Part shown: piece by piece, positions 50,211 through 58,648 of the stretch | How the letters are laid out: every line of letters begins with the position of its first letter | Position numbering within the stretch: position 1 is the stretch's first letter | Position numbers and translations under genes: made by a program | The notes under the pieces: generated by a model | Told to the model about the DNA's origin: nothing | Seen by the model: the letters and a program-made list of their open reading frames with translations, nothing else | Database searches by the model: none | Source: Segatella copri | GTDB taxonomy: Bacteria > Bacteroidota > Bacteroidia > Bacteroidales > Bacteroidaceae | Direction: 5' to 3' | Assembly: GCF_009495355.1 (NCBI RefSeq) | Contig: NZ_VZAD01000061.1 | Span: 62,001-126,000 of the forward strand | Length of the DNA: 64,000 nt

Positions 50211-50241
50211 GCAAATATACATGATTATTTTCTTATATGCA
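50211..50241 (-). promoter_or_regulatory. Promoter of the NlpE-like gene
   Basis: The minus strand has TATATTTGC (50219-50211) with TTGC about 20 bases upstream, 71 bases before the ATG. Confidence 0.6.
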
Positions 50242-50263
50242 AGTTTTTCACCCTACATTTTTG

Positions 50264-50340
50264 GGAAGTTGGAGAGTTTTTGGGAATGTTGAAGATTTTT
50301 TGGGGAATGTTGGGGAGTTTTTGGGAATGTTGAAGTACGG
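50264..50340. repeat. Degenerate tandem repeat
   Basis: About three imperfect units built on GTTGGAGAGTTTTTGGGAAT and GTTGAAGATTTTTTGGGGAAT. It directly precedes palindromic repeat copy 5 and belongs to the same repeat-rich gap. No coding role. Confidence 0.6.
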
Positions 50341-50379
50341 TTGAAATTACCCAATACGCCCTTCCTGTGCTGTTGAAAT

Positions 50380-50690
50380 TACCCCACACGCCCTGAAGGG
50401 GCAGAAGCTCTTAGCCCAGGGCATCGCCCTGGGTATAATGCCAATCTGCAAGGCGCCCTGTAAGGGCAAAAGCTTTACATATCGCAAAGAATTTTCATTT
50501 TTTATTAGGTGTTTTTTAAAGCTTTTGCCCTTACAGGGCGACAGGTTTGCGCACAAAATAACCCAGGGCGCTGCCCTGGGCTAAGAGCTTCTGCCCTTTC
50601 AGGGCGTGCTGCTTGTGTCCATTACAGCCCTGGGCTATGCGCTTGGGCCTTCAGCCCGTGCTTGCCCCCGTGCGATACTTGAAATGTTTA
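50380..50690. repeat. Nested palindromic intergenic repeat, copy 5
   Basis: It has the same orientation as copy 1 (GGCGCCCTGTAAGGGCAAAA ... TTTTGCCCTTACAGGGCGAC), but the centre is about 50 bases and unrelated to the others. A second, shorter right-arm copy follows at 50625-50665 (GCCCTGGGCTATGCGCTTGG-GCCTTCAGCCCGTG). The TACGGTTGAAATTACCCAAT block before it also occurs at 729-748 before copy 1. Confidence 0.9.
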
Positions 50691-50758
50691 ATTTCATATC
50701 CACAAAGGCATTTGTCTTAACTCCTTTAACTCCCTTAACTCCTCCAAAAAACTCTCCC

Positions 50759-52006
50759 TTATTTCCTCTTCTTTTGCGTGTTAGGCAGGAATCCGGCAAT
50801 GATGCCGAGCAGAGGCAGGAAGGCGCTTACCTGGAAAATGAACTCGATGCTGGTCTTGTCTGCTAACCATCCGAAGAAGGCGGAGCCCAAACCTCCTAAA
50901 CCAAACATCAGTCCGAAGAAGATGCCGGCAATGAGACCCACCTTGTCGGGCATCAGGTCAGTGGCGTACACCACGATAGACGAGAAAGCCGAGGCAATGA
51001 TCAATCCCGAAAGGAAGGTACAGACGAGAGTCCAGAACAGATTGGCGAAGGGCATGATGAGGGCGAAAGGTGCCGCACCGAGGATAGAGAACCAGATGAC
51101 GTACTTGCGCCCAAACTTATCACCCAACATACCTCCAGCCACAGTACCAATGGCAAAGGCGGCAAGAAAGACAAACAGACACAGCTGAGAAGTCTGTACC
51201 GAGATGCCAAACTTGTCGATTAGGAAGAAGGTGAAGTAGCTCGTGATGCAGGAGGTATAGAAATACTTCGAGAAGATGAGCAGCACGAGGATGAGCAGTG
51301 CCCCATATTTCGCCCGCTTCGAGATGTCGTTGTTCAGGGTGACGTTTTTCTGCGGATGCGTCACCACATACACCAATCGGGCCTTGTACCATGCCCCTAA
51401 TCTGATCATGATAAGGGCAGCGAGCAAGGCGGCAAGGGCAAACCACGAGATGGCGTGCTGTCCGAAAGGCAGGATGATGAGGGCTGCAAGGAGAGGACCT
51501 ATCGCCGAGCCACCGTTGCCGCCTACCTGGAAGATGGACTGTGCCAGACTCTTCCTGCCTCCCGATGCCAACTGGGCTACTCGTGATGCAGTGGGGTGGA
51601 ACACGGATGAGCCTAAACCCACGATGCTCACAGAGAGGAGAATCAGCAGATAATTTTCTGAGAAGGCCAGCATCAGTAGACCGATGAGTGTGAAACACAT
51701 ACCCACGGAGAGGGCATAGGGACGTGGATGCTTGTCGGCATACAGTCCGGTAAAGGGTTGCAGAATCGATGACGCCATCTGAAACATCAGGGTGATGATT
51801 CCGATTTGTGCGAACGAGAAGTCGAACTTATCCTTGATGATGGGGTAGATGGAGGGGATGATCGACTGAATCATATCATTCAGAAAGTGGGAAATGCCAC
51901 AAATGATAAGTATCGAATATACCGTCCCCTCCATCTTCGTGGGGTTTCCTTTTATTTTACTACCTATTGATTTTATATTCATTTCTATATTGGTTTTGAG
52001 AACCAT
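50759..52006 (-). CDS. MFS transporter, fosmidomycin-resistance (Fsr) type
   Basis: 415 residues, 12 membrane segments. The Fsr pattern is visible: GISHFLNDMIQSIIPSIYPI at the first helix, GLYADKHPRPYALSVGM after helix 2, and GLGSSVFHPTASRVAQLASG. It would export drugs or metabolites by proton antiport. The ATG is 9 bases after the stop of the carboxylesterase gene, so it is the last gene of the operon 53699-50759 reading minus. Several in-frame Met codons exist (first helix begins near residue 28), so the true start may be somewhat later. Confidence 0.85.
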   Translation of the reverse strand: MVLKTNIEMNIKSIGSKIKGNPTKMEGTVYSILIICGISHFLNDMIQSIIPSIYPIIKDKFDFSFAQIGIITLMFQMASSILQPFTGLYADKHPRPYALSVGMCFTLIGLLMLAFSENYLLILLSVSIVGLGSSVFHPTASRVAQLASGGRKSLAQSIFQVGGNGGSAIGPLLAALIILPFGQHAISWFALAALLAALIMIRLGAWYKARLVYVVTHPQKNVTLNNDISKRAKYGALLILVLLIFSKYFYTSCITSYFTFFLIDKFGISVQTSQLCLFVFLAAFAIGTVAGGMLGDKFGRKYVIWFSILGAAPFALIMPFANLFWTLVCTFLSGLIIASAFSSIVVYATDLMPDKVGLIAGIFFGLMFGLGGLGSAFFGWLADKTSIEFIFQVSAFLPLLGIIAGFLPNTQKKRK

Positions 52007-52015
52007 TTGACCGCT

Positions 52016-53677
52016 TTACTTCCAGAACAGTTGGTCGATAAACTCATATCGCTTCTCCATCTGGGCATCGGTCTTTACCACCGTGTTCTCGTCGATCTGT
52101 AGCACAGGAGCGATGGCTTTACCGTTGGTGGAAGGCCATTCAGGCAGACCCAGTCCGTTGGGGTTGCCAGTCTTCACAAAGTTGATGTAGTACTGGCTGA
52201 AGATGTCGCTTATCATGTAGTCGGCAGGTTGCCAGTTGTAAACACGGTTGGTAGGCAGAGTGCCCATGGCATACTCGATATCGGCAGAGTGTACGGCACC
52301 CTTGTCCTGTGGGGCAGGAGCCTCACCCTCCTTGGCGTCTATCACACCACCAGCCAGGGCAGCCACCTTTCCCTTGATGGCCATGGCAGGACGGGGATGA
52401 CAATAGCGATAACGGTAAACGGGCTGTCCGCTTGTCAGTTTGTGCATGTTGCCCCACTTCCATGTGGAATAGTCGAGGAAGATGTCAGAAGCCAAGTTCA
52501 CACCCGGTTGCTCCAGCACATCCTTGTCGGTAGTGATGCCGTAAAGACGGAACAACTCATCTATGTTCTCTTCGCCGAAAGTAGCTTTGGCACCAGCCTT
52601 CAGGTTCTCCACCGTAGGCTGTTTGCCCATCAGTACAGCCCATGGTGTCATCTCCTGGTTGTTGCCGCCCACGAGCAGAGGCACCTTGGTCTGGTTGCCT
52701 TTGGCGAAAGTCTCTTCTGGTTGCTCTACGAAGAAATATCTGTCGATGTTGTACACGGGGAGCGACTTGACGGAAGCCAACTTCAGCAGCTCTTCAGCAG
52801 GAAGGTTGCGAAGCATGTCGATGTCAGCCTTAGGGGCTTTCTTCTTGCTTGCCTTTCCCTTTGTCTTATCGGTCTTACCGACCATCTGTGCAACTATATT
52901 CTGTGCCATTTCCACCCCCTTCTGCTCAGCTTCCTTCAGGGTAAGCACCTTTTTGAATCCCATGACCGAGCCGCTGGAACCCATGGCCTGTGCAAAGAGA
53001 CCCTGGCAGAGAGGCGAAGCCATCAAGGCACTTACCGACATCGAACCGGCCGATTCGCCAACGATTGTGATGCGGTTGGGGTCGCCTCCGAAGGCCTCGA
53101 TATTGTCTTTCACCCATTTTATGGCAGCCACCTGGTCCATGAAACCATAGTTGCCCGATCCTTTATAGGTGGTCTCCTTGGAGAGTTGTGGATGCGCGAA
53201 GAAACCGAAGATACCCTCGCGATAGTTGGCGGTGATAGAGATGATGCCCTTTCTCGCCATCGCGTCGCCAGCATATCGAGCCTCGCTTCCGCTTCCAGCC
53301 ATCAGTCCTCCGCCATTGAAATAGATCAATACGGGCAGATGCTCTTTCATCGTCTTGGCAGGAGTCCATATATTAAGGTATAGACAGTCTTCGCTGTTCA
53401 CCTTGGTTCCGAAGTTCATATCGCCGAAGAGTGGTTCCTGCATCGGATTAGGTCCATACTCTTTAGCCTCGCGCACACCGTCCCAGTGCTTTGCTGGCTG
53501 CGGAGCCTTCCATCTGAGGTTGCCCACAGGAGGAGCAGCAAACGGAACACCTTTAAACACCTTGATGCCCGAGAGGTCTTTTCCTTCGAGGATACCCTCG
53601 GCCGTCTTTACCTGGGTTTGCGCCATCGTTCCCATCATGGGGAGCAGAAAAGCGAGAGATAAAAATAGTTTCTTCAT
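52016..53677 (-). CDS. Secreted carboxylesterase/lipase (type B)
   Basis: 553 residues. A signal peptide (LFLSLAFLLPMMGTMAQ) precedes the alpha/beta-hydrolase. Visible motifs are EDCLYLNIWTP, oxyanion-hole YFNGGGLMAG, and the nucleophile elbow GGDPNRITIVGESAGSMS (Ser about residue 205). The acid and His of the triad are in the second half (VGGNNQEMTPW; the catalytic His is probably in GAVHSADIEYAMG). It would cleave ester groups, for example acetyl or feruloyl esters on glycans, in the periplasm. A Lys-rich insert near residue 275 (KTDKTKGKASKKKAPKAD) is unusual. Confidence 0.87.
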   Translation of the reverse strand: MKKLFLSLAFLLPMMGTMAQTQVKTAEGILEGKDLSGIKVFKGVPFAAPPVGNLRWKAPQPAKHWDGVREAKEYGPNPMQEPLFGDMNFGTKVNSEDCLYLNIWTPAKTMKEHLPVLIYFNGGGLMAGSGSEARYAGDAMARKGIISITANYREGIFGFFAHPQLSKETTYKGSGNYGFMDQVAAIKWVKDNIEAFGGDPNRITIVGESAGSMSVSALMASPLCQGLFAQAMGSSGSVMGFKKVLTLKEAEQKGVEMAQNIVAQMVGKTDKTKGKASKKKAPKADIDMLRNLPAEELLKLASVKSLPVYNIDRYFFVEQPEETFAKGNQTKVPLLVGGNNQEMTPWAVLMGKQPTVENLKAGAKATFGEENIDELFRLYGITTDKDVLEQPGVNLASDIFLDYSTWKWGNMHKLTSGQPVYRYRYCHPRPAMAIKGKVAALAGGVIDAKEGEAPAPQDKGAVHSADIEYAMGTLPTNRVYNWQPADYMISDIFSQYYINFVKTGNPNGLGLPEWPSTNGKAIAPVLQIDENTVVKTDAQMEKRYEFIDQLFWK

Positions 53678-53698
53678 ATAGTTGTTTGGTTTGAAAAA

Positions 53699-54604
53699 TC
53701 ATTTCACCGCCTCTACCTCGTAGCCAGCCAGCTTGAGGAGGTTGAGCACACCCTTTTCGCCTGGCAGATGACCGGCACCTACGGCAAAGAAGGTTGGTTT
53801 GTCGCTCATGATGGCAGGCATTTTTGCCACCCAGTCAGCATTGCGGTTGTCGAACATGATGGCATACTCCTCTTTCGTGTCGTCGCAGCTGTCGTTGCGC
53901 TTCTCGCTGAGCACCTCTTCTATCTGCTTCATGTTCTGAGCGAAGTAGGCGTCGCTGAGGCGTTGCGTTACCATGTTGTAATATTCCGTGTTGTCGACGA
54001 GGCACATCAGGAGTTGCTTCTGGCGCTCGAGAGGAATACTCTTGAAGAGCACCTCTATCTGCTTGTCAACCGTTTCAAGACCGATGACAGGCTCGTGGTT
54101 GCGCTTGGCAAACTTCTGGAAGTAGTCGTCGAACGACTGTGTAGGGTCAAAGCCACGGGCATGCTTGAGCGACATGAGCAGGGTGAGCTGTGTGTTGAGA
54201 GCCTGCGGTGTGATGTTGCCAAACTTAGCCTCCACGATAGGGTTGCTCATATCGGCACTTGTCAGGTCCTTGAGCAACTTGTTGAGTCGTGTGTACTCTT
54301 CTTCGGTAAGTATGCTCTTGAGTGTCTTGCCGTGAGGGAGCAGCATGGCAACTGCCATTTTCTGTACACTCTCTGGTTTCTTCATATCTTCCATGTCGAG
54401 CTCTCCGCATACCTGTTCGGTATTGTTGAGAGCGTCAGGGATACCCTCTATGGCATTGACGAAACTGACGGGTGCCAGATGATAAGTTCCTACGATGTAG
54501 GATGGTGACTTAAGGTCTTTGCCCGAAATCTTATACAAGAGTTGGGCGTTGGCGCTTGTAAACATTGATACAAGAGCCAGTGAGATAATCATTAACTTTT
54601 TCAT
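53699..54604 (-). CDS. TraB/GumN family protein
   Basis: 301 residues. A signal peptide (MIISLALVSMFTSANAQ) precedes the TraB/GumN domain with its two GxxH motifs, VGTYHLAP near residue 40 and VGAGHLPGEKG near residue 278, which form the proposed metal-protease-like site. Role unproven; relatives are in polysaccharide clusters and pheromone shutdown. It is upstream of the carboxylesterase (21-base gap) and downstream of ettA (27-base gap). Confidence 0.87.
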   Translation of the reverse strand: MKKLMIISLALVSMFTSANAQLLYKISGKDLKSPSYIVGTYHLAPVSFVNAIEGIPDALNNTEQVCGELDMEDMKKPESVQKMAVAMLLPHGKTLKSILTEEEYTRLNKLLKDLTSADMSNPIVEAKFGNITPQALNTQLTLLMSLKHARGFDPTQSFDDYFQKFAKRNHEPVIGLETVDKQIEVLFKSIPLERQKQLLMCLVDNTEYYNMVTQRLSDAYFAQNMKQIEEVLSEKRNDSCDDTKEEYAIMFDNRNADWVAKMPAIMSDKPTFFAVGAGHLPGEKGVLNLLKLAGYEVEAVK

Positions 54605-54631
54605 TTTCTCTGATTTTTTATCCTTATATTT

Positions 54632-56329
54632 TTATTCTTCCATCAACTTGCGATAGCGACCCTTCTTGATCTCAGTATCGCCAAGACGGCGGGCCTTGTT
54701 GATCTCGTACTCCGAGTAGCTTCCCTCGAAGAAGAAGACCTCACCATTACCCTCGAAGGCAAGGATGTGAGTACAGATACGGTCGAGGAACCAACGGTCG
54801 TGACTGATGACAACCGCACATCCCGCAAAGGCCTCCAGGCCTTCCTCCAAGGCGCGCAGCGTATTCACGTCGATATCGTTGGTAGGCTCATCGAGCAGAA
54901 GCACGTTGCCTTCCTGCTTCAGCGCCAAGGCCAACTGCAGGCGGTTGCGCTCACCACCCGAAAGCACACTGCAGAGCTTGCTCTGATCGGTTCCCGAGAA
55001 GTTGAATCGCGAGATATAGGCTCGTGCGTTCACATCACGTCCGCCAAGACGCAAGGTCTCGTTGCCCTGCGAGATGACTTCGTAAACCGTCTTCTGAGGA
55101 TCGATGTCCTTGTGCTGCTGGTCCACATAGGCAAGCTTCACGGTCTCACCCACCTCGAAGTTGCCGCCGTCGGCCTGCTCCAGTCCCATGATGAGGCGGA
55201 AGAGGGTAGTCTTACCGGCTCCGTTAGGACCGATGACACCCACGATGCCGTTAGGAGGAAGCATGAAGTTGAGGTCATTGAAGAGCACCTTCTCTCCGAA
55301 AGCCTTCTTTACGTGCTGAGCCTCGATCACCTTATTGCCCAGACGAGGACCGTTAGGGATGAAGATCTCCAGTTTCTCCTCGCGTTCCTTCTGCTCCTGG
55401 TTGAGCATCTGCTCGTAGGAGTTCAGACGGGCCTTACCCTTAGCCTGTCGGGCCTTAGGTGCCATGCGTACCCATTCCAACTCGCGCTCCAACGTCTTGC
55501 GGCGCTTAGAGGCAGTCTTCTCTTCCTGTATCATTCGCTTGGTCTTTTGGTCGAGCCATGACGAATAGTTGCCCTTCCATGGGATTCCCTCGCCACGGTC
55601 GAGTTCCAATATCCACTCGCTCACATCGTCGAGGAAGTATCGGTCGTGAGTGACGGCGATGACTGTTCCCTCATATTGCTGCAGGTGCTGCTCCAACCAG
55701 TCGATACTCTCAGCATCCAAGTGGTTGGTAGGCTCATCGAGCAGGAGGACATCAGGCTTCTGCAGCAGCAGACGGCAGAGAGCCACACGACGGCGCTCAC
55801 CACCCGAGAGGTTGGTTACGGGCCAGTCGCCGGGAGGACAGTGCAGTGCATCCATCGCACGCTCCAGCTTAGAGTCGATGTTCCAGGCGTCGGTAGCATC
55901 AATGATGTCCTGCACCTCGGCCTGTCGCTGCATCAGTTTGTCCATCTTGTCGGGATCGCCATAGTATTCCTCGAGTCCGAATTTATTGTTAATATCCTCG
56001 TATTCAGCGAGTGCATCGTATATTTTCTGCACACCCTCCATCACGTTCTCCTTCACGGTCTTGTTCTCGTCGAGCGGAGGATCCTGAGGCAAGTAGCCCA
56101 CAGAGTAGCCTGGGCTCCAAACCACCTCACCCTGGGTAGGTTGCTCAAGTCCTGCGATGATTTTCATCAACGTAGATTTACCGGCACCATTCAAACCGAT
56201 GATACCGATCTTTGCTCCGTAGAAGAACGATAGGTAGATGTTCTTCAGAATTTGTTTCTGATTTTGTGGGATAATCTTGGATACTCCCACCATAGAGAAG
56301 ATAATCTTCTTGTCGTCAACTGTTGCCAT
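54632..56329 (-). CDS. ettA: Energy-dependent translational throttle protein EttA (ABC-F)
   Basis: 565 residues with two ABC domains. Walker A motifs are GLNGAGKST (about residue 42) and GPNGAGKTT (about 360); signature motifs are LSGGERRRVALCRLLL and LSGGERNRLQLALAL; Walker B strands end LLLDEPTNHLD and LLLDEPTNDID. The linker between domains and the arm are in the EttA range, and there is no membrane part. It binds the ribosomal E site and controls entry into elongation by ATP/ADP ratio. It is the first gene of a minus-strand operon with TraB/GumN, esterase and MFS. Confidence 0.93.
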   Translation of the reverse strand: MATVDDKKIIFSMVGVSKIIPQNQKQILKNIYLSFFYGAKIGIIGLNGAGKSTLMKIIAGLEQPTQGEVVWSPGYSVGYLPQDPPLDENKTVKENVMEGVQKIYDALAEYEDINNKFGLEEYYGDPDKMDKLMQRQAEVQDIIDATDAWNIDSKLERAMDALHCPPGDWPVTNLSGGERRRVALCRLLLQKPDVLLLDEPTNHLDAESIDWLEQHLQQYEGTVIAVTHDRYFLDDVSEWILELDRGEGIPWKGNYSSWLDQKTKRMIQEEKTASKRRKTLERELEWVRMAPKARQAKGKARLNSYEQMLNQEQKEREEKLEIFIPNGPRLGNKVIEAQHVKKAFGEKVLFNDLNFMLPPNGIVGVIGPNGAGKTTLFRLIMGLEQADGGNFEVGETVKLAYVDQQHKDIDPQKTVYEVISQGNETLRLGGRDVNARAYISRFNFSGTDQSKLCSVLSGGERNRLQLALALKQEGNVLLLDEPTNDIDVNTLRALEEGLEAFAGCAVVISHDRWFLDRICTHILAFEGNGEVFFFEGSYSEYEINKARRLGDTEIKKGRYRKLMEE

Positions 56330-56366
56330 GTTTATTATATAATTTATTAATCTTTTCTGTTTGCTT

Positions 56367-56400
56367 GCAAAAATACAAATAAAAAGTCAATTTTCGCAAG
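56367..56400 (-). promoter_or_regulatory. ettA promoter
   Basis: The minus strand has TATTTTTGC (56375-56367) and CTTGCG about 19 bases upstream, 38 bases before the ATG. Confidence 0.55.
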
Positions 56401-56469
56401 AAAGTAACGTTGAAATGGCAAATAAAGAGAAAAAATGTGCTTGTCGGACAAAAAAGTGGCAGATGGAAG

Positions 56470-56500
56470 TTGTTTTCCCGTAATTTTTGCTTATATTTGG
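56470..56500 (+). promoter_or_regulatory. mgtC promoter
   Basis: TTG at 56470-56472 and TATATTTGG at 56492-56500, 30 bases before the chosen ATG at 56530. It supports that start over earlier in-frame codons. Confidence 0.6.
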
Positions 56501-56529
56501 CCGCAAATTACAAACAAAAAAATACAATT

Positions 56530-57183
56530 ATGGATGCAACTTATATGGAACTGGTGGTGAGGCTGACGTTGGCTATGGTCTTGGGCGGAGCGATAGGTAT
56601 AGAGCGTGAGTATCGTGCCAAGGAGGCAGGCTTTCGTACCCATTTCCTGGTAGCCTTGGGAAGTGCCCTCTTCTGTGTGGTGTCGCAATATGGTTTTGGT
56701 GTCGACCTGAAAGACTCTTCCCGTGTAGCAGCCCAGGTGGTGTCTGGCATCGGCTTCTTAGGTGCAGGAACCATCATCTTCCAGAAGAATGTGGTGAGAG
56801 GACTCACCACCGCTGCCGGCTTATGGGTGACAGCAGCCATAGGTCTGGCTTGCGGAACGGGCATGTTTGTCGCCGCCGTCATCACGACCGCGATGGTGCT
56901 CCTGGGACTTGAGGTGCTCAACTATCTGATACCACAGTTGGGCTCCAACACGATCGAGTTGTCCTTTACGGCTCCCTCGATAGATAGTGTGAAGCAGCTC
57001 ATCAAGAGTCTGAAACAAGACAATGTAGAGGTCCATTCTTATGAGTTGAAAGACCGTCGCACGTCCAAGGGCGAGTTTTTGGAGGTGAGCATGGAACTGA
57101 AGGCGAAACGCGGTTTCCATACCCTTTGTATGCTCGACTACATGAATGATTTCTCTGATGTCACGATTTCCACGATGGAGTAG
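56530..57183 (+). CDS. MgtC/SapB family membrane protein
   Basis: 217 residues from the ATG at 56530; an earlier start (56410) would contain the promoter. Four to five hydrophobic segments with the MgtC pattern LVVRLTLAMVLGGAIGIERE, YRAKEAGFRTHFLVALGSAL, RVAAQVVSGIGFLGAGTIIF and TTAAGLWVTAAIGLACG. The C-terminal 75 residues form an ACT-like domain. It is linked to magnesium homeostasis and inhibition of F-ATPase in other bacteria. Convergent with the DUF4476 gene. Confidence 0.9.
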   Translation: MDATYMELVVRLTLAMVLGGAIGIEREYRAKEAGFRTHFLVALGSALFCVVSQYGFGVDLKDSSRVAAQVVSGIGFLGAGTIIFQKNVVRGLTTAAGLWVTAAIGLACGTGMFVAAVITTAMVLLGLEVLNYLIPQLGSNTIELSFTAPSIDSVKQLIKSLKQDNVEVHSYELKDRRTSKGEFLEVSMELKAKRGFHTLCMLDYMNDFSDVTISTME

Positions 57184-57201
57184 GGGCGTGAGGAAGAACA
57201 A

Positions 57202-57714
57202 TTATTTACACTTTCTCATGATTTCTCCAGCCTTTTCCTTATCGCTGTCAAAGCTGAACAGTTTATAGATGTCGGTCGCATTCTGAGGATCAACGATGTG
57301 GGGCGCCATCATGGAGAGCGCTTTCAGCCGTTCGTCGTCAAAGGTGAAAATCTTCATCAGTCTGACAGCCTGTGAGCAGGAGTAGTAGCATCCTAAGCTG
57401 GCGACCTCTATCAGGTCGAACTTGTTGTCATCGAACGATGCCTTCTTCACTTTATTATATAGTATGGAGAAGCTTTGGTTGCTGAGACTGTAGCCATAGC
57501 GTGTTCCCTCTTCGGGACAGAATGCCGGACCGAGAGTTGGTGGGGTGGGACGTTCCGGACAAACCGTAACCGTTGGTTTGCGGTTGTTGTCATCGTCAAT
57601 TCTTGTACTGTAGTTGATCACTTTCTTGTTTCTGTCTTTAGCCGAAGCCGAGAGGCATAAGGCAAAGAGCATCAGGCTGGTGGCGATAATTGCCATTACT
57701 TCATTTCTCTTCAT
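57202..57714 (-). CDS. Exported DUF4476 protein
   Basis: 170 residues. A signal peptide (MAIIATSLMLFALCLSASA) precedes a Pro/Thr-rich linker and the DUF4476 helical domain (LSNQSFSILYNKVKKASFDD, FDLIEVASLGCYYSCSQAVR, LMKIFTFDDERLKALSMMAP). The domain is common in Bacteroidota exported proteins; function unknown. Single gene with its own promoter. Confidence 0.82.
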   Translation of the reverse strand: MKRNEVMAIIATSLMLFALCLSASAKDRNKKVINYSTRIDDDNNRKPTVTVCPERPTPPTLGPAFCPEEGTRYGYSLSNQSFSILYNKVKKASFDDNKFDLIEVASLGCYYSCSQAVRLMKIFTFDDERLKALSMMAPHIVDPQNATDIYKLFSFDSDKEKAGEIMRKCK

Positions 57715-58090
57715 TGTCTTTACTGTTTTTGAAGGTTGGTGTTTATTGCACTTCTCTAACTTCCCTTTTTTGAAAGTAGAGCTCTTATCTTTTATAGAGT
57801 CAGTGCAAAGTTACTCCTTTCCATTGTTTAAACATGGGGATAATTCCCTAATTGTAAAAGGAAAATCCCTACAAAGTACCAAAAGTGTACTTCGATGTTT
57901 CGTTTTTTTTACTTGTCTTCTTGCATAGAAGCAAAAAAATACTTACCTTTACCGCCACTTAGGGCGACATAACTATGTGTTGAGTCAATCGGCAAATAAA
58001 TAGGTGTCTCTAAGGTCTTGGAAAACTGATGATTTTTTGTCTTGTAGCATAGTGAACTATGGTTCAAGATAATACTAAAAAACGAAAACT
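57715..58090. other. Divergent promoter region
   Basis: It contains the minus-strand promoter element TAACTTTGC (57813-57805) for the DUF4476 gene and, near 58048-58061, the palindrome CATAGT-GA-ACTATG about 30 bases before the next plus gene, a possible operator. No ORF of note. Confidence 0.5.
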
Positions 58091-58648
58091 ATGCGATTAC
58101 CTGAATATATAATAAAGATGTTACGGAAAAAGTCGGGGAATGATTTGTATTTGCCGTCTGACTGTGAATTTCTCTCGCTTGATATAGAGAGTAATTTAGG
58201 AATCCATATTGGTGCTACAACTCTAAAGCGCCTTTTAGGATTTGCAAATGATGAACGTACTCCTCATGCCAGCACCCTTGAAGTATTGGCAAAATATCTT
58301 GGGTATGTTCATTGGGAAGATGTTGTAAATCAAGAGGAAAAATATAGTTCGGATTTTGATACTCCTGAGGACGAAATACGTGCGGCTAATCTGACTGTAG
58401 GTGATCGGGTAGATATAACTTATTTGCCAGACCGGCATGTAGTTTTTGAGTATGTGGGAGATGATTATTTTGTTGTGGTAGAGCGAGAGGGAAACAAATT
58501 GGAACTTGGTGATCGTTTGCAAATCCAGAATTTTATCCTGCATCATCCTTTTTATGCAAGGAATGTTTATCGGGGAGATGAATGTCTGGGTCCCTATTCT
58601 GCTGCCGTTGTTTCAGGGATAGATACGTTAAAGCTGATAGAGAAATGA
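58091..58648 (+). CDS. HTH-like regulatory protein paired with the kinase
   Basis: 185 residues. The N-terminal 75 residues resemble a helical DNA-binding-like domain frequent in Bacteroidota (LSLDIESNLGIHIGATTLKR, LLGFANDERTPHASTLEVLA-KYLGY). The C-terminal half is beta-rich (GDRVDITYLPDRHVVFEYVG, KLELGDRLQIQNFILHHPFY), perhaps sensory. Its stop overlaps the ATG of the kinase gene, so the two proteins are made together and may act as a pair. Confidence 0.65.
   Translation: MRLPEYIIKMLRKKSGNDLYLPSDCEFLSLDIESNLGIHIGATTLKRLLGFANDERTPHASTLEVLAKYLGYVHWEDVVNQEEKYSSDFDTPEDEIRAANLTVGDRVDITYLPDRHVVFEYVGDDYFVVVEREGNKLELGDRLQIQNFILHHPFYARNVYRGDECLGPYSAAVVSGIDTLKLIEK

Noticed and set aside
52229-53383. 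384-codon plus-strand ORF
   Set aside because: It is antisense to the carboxylesterase, which has its catalytic motifs on the minus strand.
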